A stretch of DNA of 33,068 nucleotides from Pseudomonadota bacterium (GTDB taxonomy: Bacteria; Desulfobacterota; Binatia; Binatales; Binataceae), in the NCBI GenBank assembly GCA_021324455.1, contig JAJPJA010000121.1, positions 1-33,068 of the forward strand, written 5' to 3'. Shown in pieces: positions 15,297-26,171 of the stretch. The stretch's first letter is position 1, and each line of letters opens with the position of its first letter. The notes below the pieces were generated by a model. The model ran no database searches. It was given only the letters and a program-made list of their open reading frames with translations, and was not told the DNA's origin. The position numbers and the translations under genes were made by a program.

Positions 15297-17297
15297 ATGA
15301 GCAGAATCAAAATGCTGCTTGCCGGCATGGTCGGAATCGCGATTGTCTGCTTGTTTCTGGCGGCGCCGGCTGCGGCGCAACCCGCCGGATGGGGCGATTA
15401 CGACGACGCCCACCAATGGCATGACGCCGGATGGTGGTGGGCGAACAATCCGCAATGGGTGCAGAAGCATCATCCGACCTGGTGGGGCGACTGGGACCGC
15501 GACCGTGTATGGCGTCCGGCGTCGTGGTGGTGGGACAACGACCCCGACTGGGTCCGCCAGCATCACCCCGAATGGTGGGGCGACTGGGACGACGACCATG
15601 TCTGGCGGCCGGCCGACTGGTGGTGGAGGCATCGCGCCAAATGGGTTTACCGGCATCATCCCGAATGGTGGGGCGCGTTTTACCAGGGCACCTGGTATCC
15701 GGCCTCATGGTGGGTGGTCAACTTCCCCGATTGGGTCCGCTTGTATCATCCGGACTGGTGGGGCGCTTACTACCAGAATACCTGGTATCCCGCTTCCTGG
15801 TGGTATGCCAACCAGCCTCAATATGCAGCCGATAATTATCCCGATTGGTGGGGCTCTCCCTACCAGGGCATGTGGTATCCGGCGTCGTGGTGGTATGCCA
15901 ACCAGCCGCAATACGTAGTCCAGAACCATCCCGACTGGTGGGGCGACTACGACGACGATCATGTATGGCGTCCCGCGGGATGGTGGGCGCGGCAGAATCC
16001 GCAATGGGTAGTGGTGAATCATCCCGACTGGTGGGGCGATTACGATGACGACGACGACTGGCGGCCGGCGCCCTGGTGGTGGCGTCACGACCCCGACTGG
16101 GTACGCGTGAATCATCCGTACTGGTGGGGCGACTACGACCAGCATCGCATGTGGCATCCCGACAGCTGGTGGTACATGCGCGACCCGCGCTGGGCCGCCG
16201 AGCATCATCCGGACTGGTACGGCGATTACGACCGCGATCATCGATGGCGCGATATTTACTGGTGGGGCGCGCATGATCCTCAATTCATCCAGCAGCGCCA
16301 TCCGCAATGGGCGTACTCGATGCAGCAGGCGATCGTGCATCAGCAGATTCAGCGCGAACGCGCCCTGCAGCTGGCACAACTGACCGAGCGTCAACAGCAG
16401 CAGGCGATTGCCGCCAATGCCGCCCTGGCGCAGGCCGCCGCGCGGGTGCGTGTCCAGCAGCAGCAGATGCAGCGGCAACTGGTGGCGATGAGCCAGCGGC
16501 AGCAGCGGCTTCAGCAGCAGGCGCTGCAGCAGGCGCAGGCCCGCAATCTGCTTAATGCGCAGCAACTGGCTGCGCTCAACGCGGCCCGCCAGCGGGCGCA
16601 ACTGCAGGCCCAAATCCAGCAGCAGCGCAGCCTGCAGGCCGCGCAGCAGGCTGCCCAACGGGCCGCGGAGCAGCGCCGGCAGGCATCGATCAATCAGCGT
16701 GCGCTGCAGCAGAACACGGCCCAGCAGGCGGCGCAGGAGCGCGCCCGCCAGCAGGCGCTGGAGGCGCAGCATGCGGCGCAGCTCAACGCCGCCGCACAGC
16801 AGCGCGCCCGGCAACAGGCGCTGGAGGCGCAGCATGCGGCGCAGATGAACGCCGCGGCGCAGGAGCGCGCGCGTCAACAGGCCCTGCAACAACAGCGCGC
16901 GGCGCAGGAACTCGCCATCCAGGACCGGGCCCGTCAGCAAGCCCTGCAGGCGCAGCGCGCGGCCCAACTCAACGCCGCGCGGGAGCGTGAGCGGCAGCAA
17001 GCGATGCAGGCCCAGGCGCAGCGCGAGGCGGAGGTCCGGGCGGCTCACGAAGCGGCTCGACACCTGCCGCCCAATGCGGCCGAACAGCAGCGGATGCTGG
17101 AGCAGCAGCAGCGCATGAAGCAGCACATGCCGCCGCAGAGCCTGAACAATCTGCGGCGCGAATCCCAGGCCGTGCGCGCCGCAGCCCCGCCGCACATGAC
17201 CGCGCATCCCTCGATGCCGCATCCGGCGCCGATGGCCCACGCGGCCCATCCGCCGGCGCAGCACGCGTCGCGCCAGCAAAGATCTCATCCGATGTAG
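15297..17297 (+). CDS. Secreted protein with tandem Trp/His/Asp-rich repeats and a Gln/Ala coiled coil
   Basis: A 666-residue exported protein. Residues 1-27 are a Sec signal peptide (MLLAGMVGIAIVCLFLAAPAAA). Residues about 32-338 are ten tandem 30-31 residue repeats with the pattern W-G-D-Y/W-D, xxxW-R-P-A-x-W-W-W, xxxPxWV, xxH-H-P-x-W; three central copies use WGxxYQxxWYPASWW instead. Residues about 340-610 are a Gln/Ala/Arg-rich coiled coil, with five near-copies of a 20-21 residue unit (ERARQQALEAQHAAQLNAA). The tail (610-666) is rich in His, Pro and Met. ATG 15297 follows GGAGGA. It loosely recalls WxxGxW repeat proteins, but I cannot place it in a known family. The clustered His and Asp suggest metal or polysaccharide binding, and the coiled coil suggests self-assembly (both inference). 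It has no operon partners. Confidence 0.8.
   Translation: MSRIKMLLAGMVGIAIVCLFLAAPAAAQPAGWGDYDDAHQWHDAGWWWANNPQWVQKHHPTWWGDWDRDRVWRPASWWWDNDPDWVRQHHPEWWGDWDDDHVWRPADWWWRHRAKWVYRHHPEWWGAFYQGTWYPASWWVVNFPDWVRLYHPDWWGAYYQNTWYPASWWYANQPQYAADNYPDWWGSPYQGMWYPASWWYANQPQYVVQNHPDWWGDYDDDHVWRPAGWWARQNPQWVVVNHPDWWGDYDDDDDWRPAPWWWRHDPDWVRVNHPYWWGDYDQHRMWHPDSWWYMRDPRWAAEHHPDWYGDYDRDHRWRDIYWWGAHDPQFIQQRHPQWAYSMQQAIVHQQIQRERALQLAQLTERQQQQAIAANAALAQAAARVRVQQQQMQRQLVAMSQRQQRLQQQALQQAQARNLLNAQQLAALNAARQRAQLQAQIQQQRSLQAAQQAAQRAAEQRRQASINQRALQQNTAQQAAQERARQQALEAQHAAQLNAAAQQRARQQALEAQHAAQMNAAAQERARQQALQQQRAAQELAIQDRARQQALQAQRAAQLNAARERERQQAMQAQAQREAEVRAAHEAARHLPPNAAEQQRMLEQQQRMKQHMPPQSLNNLRRESQAVRAAAPPHMTAHPSMPHPAPMAHAAHPPAQHASRQQRSHPM
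15390..16310 (+). repeat. Ten tandem ~93-bp repeats encoding Trp-rich units
   Basis: Codons for the ten 30-31 residue units of the secreted protein. The phrase for WWGD/WWGA recurs about every 90-93 bases, for example near 15480, 15575, 15668, 15758, 15848, 15938, 16030 and 16122. Units differ by substitution, and three central ones share an A/S-x-YQ variant, so the array grew by duplication of subgroups and not by a very recent expansion. Confidence 0.85.
16737..17045 (+). repeat. Five 60-63-bp direct repeats in the coiled-coil segment
   Basis: Units begin at 16737, 16800, 16863, 16923 and 16983, each encoding a version of ERARQQAL, xAQxAAQ. The first two are nearly identical in DNA, suggesting recent duplication. 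Two are 63 bp and two are 60 bp; the last degenerates. Confidence 0.8.
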
Positions 17298-17589
17298 CGT
17301 GCTCGATCTGTTTGCCGCTGGCTCGAGGCGCGAGCGGCTCCACAGTGTCATGCCGACCGAGCGTCAGCGAGCCAAGCGCAGGAATCAACGCGAAGCGATT
17401 ATGTCCGATGTGCGCGCCCGGGCAAATCGCTGCGCGTTGATCTCTCCCTGCGCGGCGCAAGGAACGCCGCTTCAGTCGGGACGACAAGCGTGAACCGCTG
17501 GCGCAATTGTGGAAACTCCAGGCCGGCTGTGAGTCAATGCGGGTGAAGCGGCGGCCCTCACGCGCCTTCGACTCCGGCGGGCGGAAAGC
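17298..17589. other. Convergent intergenic region
   Basis: About 290 bp between the stop of the Trp-repeat protein and the carB stop. No gene is evident. GCCGCT (17314-17319) and AGCGGC (17333-17338) can form a stem downstream of the plus-strand gene, but there is no T-run, so a terminator is not claimed. TGTCATGCCGACCGAGCGTC near 17347-17366 looks like a common dispersed intergenic motif. Confidence 0.4.
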
Positions 17590-20802
<3,213 letters not shown>

Positions 20803-20807
20803 GGGAC

Positions 20808-21998
20808 TTACGCGCTCTCCTTTTCCGCGGCCAGCACGCGGTCCAGCGCCTGTGCGCCGCAGCGCGGAAAGGCCTCGATCAGCCGCCGGAACCGTTGGAA
20901 CAGGTAGCCGGAATCATGCGGACCCGGCGACGCCTCCGGATGATACTGCACGGAGAAAAACGGAACTCCCTGTCCGCGCAGCCCTTCGACCGTGCGGTCG
21001 TTGAGATTCAGATGGGAAATCTCGGCGCGCCCCGCGACCGAATCGGCGTCCACCGCAAAGCCGTGATTCTGCGAAGTGATCTCCACCCGTCCGCTGCTCA
21101 AATCCTTCACCGGATGATTCGCGCCATGATGGCCGAAGTTGAGTTTGTAGGTGACGCCGCCGATCGCGAGTCCGAGGAGCTGATGTCCCAGACAGATGCC
21201 GAACACCGGTTTTTTGCCCAGCACGCCGCGCACCGCTTCGCTGGCGTAGGGCAGCGCCGCGGGATCGGCCGGCCCATTGGAGAGGAACACGCCGTCGGGA
21301 TTGCAGGCCAGAATATCGGCGGCGGTCGCGGTGGCCGGCAGCACGCGCACGCGAAAGCCGTTGGCCACCAGCGAGCGCAGGATATTGCGCTTGATGCCGT
21401 AATCCATCGCGACCACCAGCGGCGCGCCGCCAAGCTCCGCACGGACGTAGCCTGCGCCCAATTTCCATTCGCCGGCGTCCCAGTCGTACGCTTCGCGGCA
21501 GGTGACTTCTTTAACCAAATCGCGTCCGAGCAGACCGGGCGACGCCTGGGCCTTGCGCACCAGGCTTTGCGGATCCAGGTCAATGCTGGAGATCACCGCT
21601 TCCTGCGCGCCGCGGGTCCGGATATGGCGGACCAGCGCCCGCGTATCGATGCCCTCGATTCCGACCACGCCGGCCTGACGCAGGTAATCCGCCAGCGGCA
21701 TCTGCGCGCGCCAGTTGGACGGGCGCGGCCAGTAATGCTTGACGATAAAGCCCTCGACGAAGATGCGGCGCGATTCGGTGTCTTCTTCGTTCACCCCGAC
21801 GTTGCCGATCTCCGGATAGGTCATGCACACCAGTTGACCCTTGTAGGAGGGATCGGTGAGCACTTCCTGGTAGCCGCTCATGGCGGTGTTGAACACGACT
21901 TCGCCGCAGGTTTCGCCAATCGCCCCAAACGCGAACCCCTCGAAAATCCGTCCGTCGGCGAGCGCGAGAATTGCGGGTTGTTTACTTTGGATGCTCAT
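20808..21998 (-). CDS. carA: Carbamoyl-phosphate synthase small subunit
   Basis: 396 residues. It is the class I glutamine amidotransferase subunit that feeds ammonia to CarB. The N-terminal CPSase domain holds [23 protein letters not shown]. The catalytic nucleophile is Cys269 in [13 protein letters not shown], with His353 and Glu355 in [15 protein letters not shown] 21998 is chosen because it starts [16 protein letters not shown] at the family N-terminus; it overlaps the end of pyrC by 17 bases, implying translational coupling. An in-frame extension to 22034 lies inside pyrC codons and is unlikely. Confidence 0.95.
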   Translation of the reverse strand: MSIQSKQPAILALADGRIFEGFAFGAIGETCGEVVFNTAMSGYQEVLTDPSYKGQLVCMTYPEIGNVGVNEEDTESRRIFVEGFIVKHYWPRPSNWRAQMPLADYLRQAGVVGIEGIDTRALVRHIRTRGAQEAVISSIDLDPQSLVRKAQASPGLLGRDLVKEVTCREAYDWDAGEWKLGAGYVRAELGGAPLVVAMDYGIKRNILRSLVANGFRVRVLPATATAADILACNPDGVFLSNGPADPAALPYASEAVRGVLGKKPVFGICLGHQLLGLAIGGVTYKLNFGHHGANHPVKDLSSGRVEITSQNHGFAVDADSVAGRAEISHLNLNDRTVEGLRGQGVPFFSVQYHPEASPGPHDSGYLFQRFRRLIEAFPRCGAQALDRVLAAEKESA

Positions 21999-23352
21999 TG
22001 GATTGCAGTCTATAAACCAGTTCACCCCCGACAATGGTCGCGACCGCCCTGCCCTTCAGCATTCGCCCCGCGAACGGAGTGTTGCGGCTGAGCGACATGG
22101 ACTTTGCCGGATCCACCTGCCATTGAAGATTCGGATCGATAATCGTTATATCGGCGCGCATGCCCTCGCTTAAGCGGCCGCCGTCGATTTTCAGCAGCCG
22201 CGCCGGGTTGACCGCCATCAGCTCGACCAGCCGCGCCGGTGCGATCAATCCGCAATGCACCAGATCCATCGCCAGACCCAAGGCGGTCTGCAGCCCGACC
22301 ACTCCGTTGGCGGCCGCCGCAAACGCGCGCGCAGCCGCGCTGCCGAGCGGCCATCTGCGACGCTCCGCTGCGAAGCATCCGGCCAGCTCCGCCGCCCCTT
22401 TGGAGGGCGGATCGTGCGGCGCATGATCGGTGGCAATCAGGTCGATGGTGCCGTCGGATAATGCCAGCCGCAAGGCTTCAACGTCGGCGCGCTCACGCAG
22501 CGGCGGATTCATTTTGGCATCGGTGCCGAATTCCAGTACAGCACTGGCGTCAAGGCTGAAGTGATGGGGCGCCGCTTCGCAGGTGACCGCGGCGCCGCGC
22601 CGGCGCGCCGCGCGCACCAGTTCGATCGATTCGCGCACCGACAGATGCGCGATATGCATCGGCGCGCCGGCCTTCATCGCCAGCTCCAGATCGCGCCGCA
22701 CGCGATCGCTTTCCGCCGCCGGCGGGACGCCGGGCACCCCAAGCGTTTGCGCCACCGCACCGGCGTTGACGGCGCCGCCGCCGGCCAGAACGCGATCCTC
22801 TTCATGCAGCGAAACCGCCAACCCCAGCCGCTTCGCCGCCCGCAGCGCATCGGTCAGGATGTCGGCGCTGTCCACCGGCATCCCGTCATCCGAGAACATC
22901 CTGACGCCCGCCGCGGCGAGCGCGTCGTAATCGGCGGCCTGCTGACCCTTGAGCCCCCTGGTCACCGCGCCGACCGGGATCAGCGCCGCCGCTTTGACTT
23001 CCGCCGCGCGCGCCAGCATGTATTTCGTTACTTCGGGGCAATCATTGACCGGTTCGGTGTTGGCCATCGCCGCGACCGCGACGAATCCGCCCGCCGCCGC
23101 CGCGCGCAGACCGCTGGCGATGGTCTCCTTGTGCGGAAAACCGGGGTCGCGCAGATGGGTATGGGCGTCGACCAATCCGGGCACCACCCAACATCCCTGG
23201 GCCGCGACAACTTCGGCGTCCGCCGCGGGGTTCAAAGTCCCCGCGGGCGCAATCGCCCCGATTGTGCCGCCGTCGACGCGCAGGTCGCGCGGCGCCATCA
23301 CCCCCGAGGCCGGATCGATCATCAGGCCGCCGATTATAAACAACCGCTTCAC
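21982..23352 (-). CDS. pyrC: Dihydroorotase (class I)
   Basis: 456 residues. It closes carbamoyl aspartate to dihydroorotate, the third pyrimidine step. Metal-binding His64 and His66 lie in [32 protein letters not shown] and ATDHAPH are the other active-site segments. After DHAPH there is about 20 residues of extra sequence ([19 protein letters not shown] region) where most relatives go directly to GLETAL, so the loop is longer than usual. GTG 23352 is the start: it overlaps the stop of the upstream PyrR-like frame (GTGA), and [17 protein letters not shown] matches the family. Residues upstream of it in the same frame are an artefact of the overlap. Confidence 0.93.
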   Translation of the reverse strand: MKRLFIIGGLMIDPASGVMAPRDLRVDGGTIGAIAPAGTLNPAADAEVVAAQGCWVVPGLVDAHTHLRDPGFPHKETIASGLRAAAAGGFVAVAAMANTEPVNDCPEVTKYMLARAAEVKAAALIPVGAVTRGLKGQQAADYDALAAAGVRMFSDDGMPVDSADILTDALRAAKRLGLAVSLHEEDRVLAGGGAVNAGAVAQTLGVPGVPPAAESDRVRRDLELAMKAGAPMHIAHLSVRESIELVRAARRRGAAVTCEAAPHHFSLDASAVLEFGTDAKMNPPLRERADVEALRLALSDGTIDLIATDHAPHDPPSKGAAELAGCFAAERRRWPLGSAAARAFAAAANGVVGLQTALGLAMDLVHCGLIAPARLVELMAVNPARLLKIDGGRLSEGMRADITIIDPNLQWQVDPAKSMSLSRNTPFAGRMLKGRAVATIVGGELVYRLQSNEHPK

Positions 23353-23722
23353 GCGCTCTCGCCCGCCTCTTTGAGCGATTCCACCATCGAGTAGAGCATC
23401 ACCCGATCCGCTGGCCTGGTGCCGTCCTCGGTCCGTTCTCCCAGGCGCACCTGGATGCGCTCGTTGCGCGCGGTGGGAACGTTCTTGCCCACGTAGTTGG
23501 GGCGGATGGGAACCGCGCGATGGCCGCGGTCGACCAGCACCGCCAGACGCATCCCGGCCGGACGCCCCAGCTTCCACAGCGTGGTCATCGCGCGCTGCAC
23601 GGTCCATCCGCTGTTGATGACGTCGTCGGCCAGCACGATAACCCGGTCCTCGACGTCGAAGTCCTGGGCGCCGCCCAGCGGCCGCAGTCCGTCATAACCG
23701 CGAAACACGTCCAGCGCCGCGC
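23349..23722 (-). pseudogene. C-terminal half of the second PyrR-like domain, out of frame with pyrB
   Basis: This frame continues the PyrR-like domain that starts in the pyrB run-on. It reads AALDVFRGYDG, then VIVLADDVINSGWTVQRAMTTL (the PRPP-binding loop, normally VVLVDDVLYTGRT) and LAVLVDRGHRAVPIRPNYVGKNVP, a PyrR hallmark, ending in LKEAGESA with a stop that overlaps the pyrC start. Dropping one C near 23719-23722 joins PV to AALDV, which lines up with PVGALDI of intact PyrR. The reconstructed domain from ATG 23889 is 179 residues, the normal PyrR length. Either there is a one-base sequence error, a recent inactivating insertion, or a frameshift during translation. The conserved sequence argues against old decay. 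Confidence 0.75.
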
Positions 23723-25290
23723 ACGGGATCCACCCCGGTCTGCCGTTCGATGATCTCGCACAGGCGCACGGCCAGGGCCGCACCGTGGCTCACGATTCCC
23801 ACTACGCTGACGCGCGCGAGGTCGGGCAGGTCGCGGATGATCTGTGCCGCGATGGCTTCGACCGCGCGGGTGATTTCCTGCGCGTTCATGATCTCGCGCT
23901 GCGGTCCGCGCCGATACGGCTCGTAGCCCGCCTCCTCCGCCTGCTTGACGGTTTCGACCACCATCAGGGTGCCGTCTTCCAGCCATTGGCGGACGTAGCC
24001 GAGCAGGCTTTCGTCAAAGCGGTAGTAGCGGCGGCTGCGCGCATGCCCCACGTACTGGACCTTGAGTTCGTGTTCGCAGAACTCGCAGCGCAGGCACAAC
24101 TCCGAATGGCTCGCGGCGGGGGCCGGTTTGAAGCGCGGGCGCAGGTAGCGGATCTCGTGCCGCGTGATGCAATTGGCGTTGGAACAGGGAGGCGCATTTT
24201 CCGCCTTGAGGATTAGGGGCGCGGCGCCGGCGGTTCGTTTGCGGCTTCGCCCCGCGTTCTCCAGCAGCCACGCAATCAGCGCCATCCGCACCGGCACGCC
24301 GGCCGCCGCCTGCTCGAAGTAAACCGCGCGCGGGTCGGCGTCGAGCTCGTAGGCCAGCTCGTCGGTGCGCGGCAGCGGATGCATCACGACCGCTTCCTGG
24401 GTGCGGCTGGTCTTGAGCGCGCGCGCGTCGAAGCGGACGTAGTCGGCCAGCTCGCGCTCGCCTTCGGATCGGCGCTCCTTTTGAAAGCGGGTCACGTAAA
24501 ACGCGTCCAGCGCCGCCGGTCCCTGGGCCGGTTCCGCGGCCTTGATGATCGGCATCTCGCCCGTGAACAGGGCCATCTGATGCGGCGCGCTGGGCGTCAG
24601 ATACATCGCGTCGAGTCCGCCCGCCAGCGACTTCAACTCGCTGATGCTGACGCTGGAGAAGCTGTAGTTGCGCTCGGCGGCCAGCCGCGCCAGCACGTAG
24701 TCGGGCACCGCCATGCCGCGATTGGGCACCGCGACCACGTTGGCGCCGAAGCGGGCCAGCGCATAGATCAGCGAATGCACCGTGCGGCCGAACTTCAGGT
24801 CCCCGCATATCGCCACGGTCAGGCCGCGCAGATGCCCCTTTTTGCGGCGCAGGATGTACAGGTCGCACAGCGTCTGCGTCGGATGCTCCCGACTGCCGTC
24901 GCCGGCGTTGATAATCGGGCATCGCGCGTATTCGGCCGCAACCCGCGCGGCGCCGTCGTACGGATGGCGGATCACGATCAGGTCGGCGTACCCGCTCACC
25001 ACCCGCACCGTGTCGGCCAGCGTTTCGCCTTTGGCCGCGGAACTGGCGTCCATCGAGGCGGAGCTGATCACGCAGCCGCCCAGACGATGCGCCGCGGACT
25101 CGAAGCTGAGCCGGGTGCGGGTGGACGGCTCGTAAAACAGCGTGGCCATGACCATGCCGTCGGCGATGCGCAGGCGCTCGCCCGCTTCGAGTTGCGCCGT
25201 AAACTGATCGGCCAGGACGAAGACCCGCTCGATCTCGCCGATCGAGAGGTCGTCGATCGAAACTACGTCGAATTTGGGCAGACGCAGCAT
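23692..25290 (-). CDS. pyrB: Aspartate carbamoyltransferase fused to PyrI-type zinc domain and start of a second PyrR domain
   Basis: 532 residues as read. Residues 1 to about 345 are the ATCase catalytic chain, which condenses carbamoyl phosphate and aspartate: STRTR (56-60), REHPTQTLCDLY (His136) and HPLPR (304-308) are intact. Residues about 368-406 copy the zinc domain of the PyrI regulatory chain: CSNANC (Cys369, Cys374) and CEFC (Cys402, Cys405), like CPNSNC and CKYC in E. coli PyrI. The PyrI nucleotide-binding domain is absent. A 60-residue linker follows, then from Met468 the first half of a PyrR-like domain, which then runs out of frame (stop 23692). ATG 25290 is preferred over the upstream TTG 25317, with AGAGG upstream. 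It starts about 36 bases after the pyrR stop. With the frame corrected the chain would be about 646 residues. Confidence 0.88.
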   Translation of the reverse strand: MLRLPKFDVVSIDDLSIGEIERVFVLADQFTAQLEAGERLRIADGMVMATLFYEPSTRTRLSFESAAHRLGGCVISSASMDASSAAKGETLADTVRVVSGYADLIVIRHPYDGAARVAAEYARCPIINAGDGSREHPTQTLCDLYILRRKKGHLRGLTVAICGDLKFGRTVHSLIYALARFGANVVAVPNRGMAVPDYVLARLAAERNYSFSSVSISELKSLAGGLDAMYLTPSAPHQMALFTGEMPIIKAAEPAQGPAALDAFYVTRFQKERRSEGERELADYVRFDARALKTSRTQEAVVMHPLPRTDELAYELDADPRAVYFEQAAAGVPVRMALIAWLLENAGRSRKRTAGAAPLILKAENAPPCSNANCITRHEIRYLRPRFKPAPAASHSELCLRCEFCEHELKVQYVGHARSRRYYRFDESLLGYVRQWLEDGTLMVVETVKQAEEAGYEPYRRGPQREIMNAQEITRAVEAIAAQIIRDLPDLARVSVVGIVSHGAALAVRLCEIIERQTGVDPVRGAGRVSRL

Positions 25291-25326
25291 CGTGAGGAAA
25301 GCCTCTGGCGCGCGCAACCGCGCCGG

Positions 25327-25869
25327 TTACTTCGCCCCTCCAATCAACACCGCATCGGTTCCGTCCGTTTCCGCCAGGCGCACGAACACCCGCTGACCGT
25401 TGGGCGCCGCGATATTTTTGCCCACGAAATCCGCTTTGATCGGCAGCTCGCGCTCGCCCCGATCGACCAGCACCGCGAGCTGAATCGACTCCGGACGCCC
25501 CAAATCCGCCATCGCGTCGAGCGCGGCGCGTACGGTGCGGCCGGTGTAGAGCACGTCGTCCACCAGCACCACGCGCTTGCCGTCGAGCGCGAACGGTATG
25601 TCGCGCGCGAGCAGGCGCGGGTCGCCGGCGCCGGATCGGTTATCGTCGCGATAAAGCGAGATGTCGAGGGTGCCGATGGGAAGCTCCGCGCCGGTGATTT
25701 CCGCCACTGCCGCCTTAAGCCGCATCGCCAGCGTGGCGCCGCGCCGCACGATTCCCACCAGCACGATGTCGCCGATGGGAGAATTGTGCTCGACGATTTC
25801 GTGCGCCAGCCGTTTGACGCAGCGGGCGATCGCGCCAGCGTCCAGAGTTGCCAGATTGCCGCCGCTCAT
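25327..25869 (-). CDS. pyrR: PyrR, pyrimidine operon attenuator / uracil phosphoribosyltransferase
   Basis: 180 residues from ATG 25869, the usual PyrR size. PyrR binds the pyr mRNA leader when UMP is high and promotes termination, and has weak uracil phosphoribosyltransferase activity. The signatures are LPIGTLDISLYRDD, the PRPP loop VVLVDDVLYTGRTVRAALD and LAVLVDRGERELPIKADFVGKN. It is first in the operon, directly behind the leader terminator; the T-run ends 14 bases before the ATG. No Shine-Dalgarno is visible. An in-frame TTG start at 25908 would put codons inside the terminator stem and is less likely. pyrB follows after 36 bases. Confidence 0.93.
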   Translation of the reverse strand: MSGGNLATLDAGAIARCVKRLAHEIVEHNSPIGDIVLVGIVRRGATLAMRLKAAVAEITGAELPIGTLDISLYRDDNRSGAGDPRLLARDIPFALDGKRVVLVDDVLYTGRTVRAALDAMADLGRPESIQLAVLVDRGERELPIKADFVGKNIAAPNGQRVFVRLAETDGTDAVLIGGAK

Positions 25870-25882
25870 CAATGCGCAGACC

Positions 25883-25914
25883 AAAAAAATCCCCGGCTGC
25901 GGACGCAACCAGGG
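25883..25914 (-). terminator. Intrinsic terminator in the pyr operon leader (attenuator)
   Basis: Read on the minus strand, CCCTGGTTGC pairs with GCAGCCGGGG (with two G-U pairs) over about ten base pairs and a four-base loop, followed by A and seven T (25889-25883). This is a strong rho-independent terminator lying between the operon promoter and pyrR, where it would stop transcription of the whole operon. Its loop contains CGTCC (plus-strand GGACG 25901-25905), complementary to the 3' arm of the upstream hairpin. Confidence 0.8.
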
Positions 25915-25942
25915 AACCGTAATTCTGTAATCACTCTACCTA

Positions 25943-25966
25943 CCCTTCTCGTCCTCGCCGGGACGA
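25943..25966 (-). promoter_or_regulatory. Candidate PyrR-binding hairpin / anti-antiterminator
   Basis: On the minus strand TCGTCC (25966-25961) pairs perfectly with GGACGA (25954-25949) around the six-base loop CGGCGA, which fits the PyrR-binding loop CNGNGA. Downstream AGGG (minus strand, 25946-25943) is complementary to CCCT at the start of the terminator stem (25914-25911), and GGACG (25954-25950) to CGTCC in the terminator loop (25905-25901). Pairing of those arms would make an antiterminator excluding both hairpins, the classic PyrR switch. The stem sequence differs from the Bacillus consensus (ARUC/GGYU); loop match seen, function inferred. Confidence 0.6.
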
Positions 25967-25995
25967 ATTTAAAAGGCGTTGTGCCGGCGCGCGCC

Positions 25996-26001
25996 GTTAT
26001 A
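25996..26001 (-). promoter_or_regulatory. Possible -10 box of the pyr operon
   Basis: TATAAC on the minus strand (26001-25996) matches five of six consensus positions and would start transcription about 20-25 bases before the PyrR-type hairpin. No convincing -35 box is seen at the right distance, so this is tentative. Confidence 0.3.
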
Positions 26002-26171
26002 CGCTGTTGCTGACCCGTGCGCCGCTTAATCAGCCTATCGGCTGCCGTATCGGTCAGTCAAGCGCAAGCGCAAAACGCCCCGCGATAATTTTCAACAATG
26101 TCCGCGTTTTGGCGCATATACCAATTCCTGCTAAAGCTCGAACGCAATCTAAGGGGATTTCCGAATCGGAC

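Noticed and set aside
15390..16310. Regular ~93-bp spacing considered as a CRISPR-like array
   Set aside because: The period matches coding repeats in frame, and no short conserved repeat with unique spacers is present.
17314..17338. GC-rich stem after the Trp-repeat gene as an intrinsic terminator
   Set aside because: No T-run follows and the stem is short, so termination is not supported.
15705..17351. Minus-strand open frame opposite the Trp-repeat gene, Leu/Arg-rich
   Set aside because: It mirrors the Gln/Ala repeat codons; the plus-strand frame has signal peptide, ribosome site and regular repeats.
23352..23607. N-terminal extension of the pyrC frame by 85 residues
   Set aside because: It overlaps the PyrR-like domain in another frame and lacks dihydroorotase similarity; GTG 23352 fits the family start.
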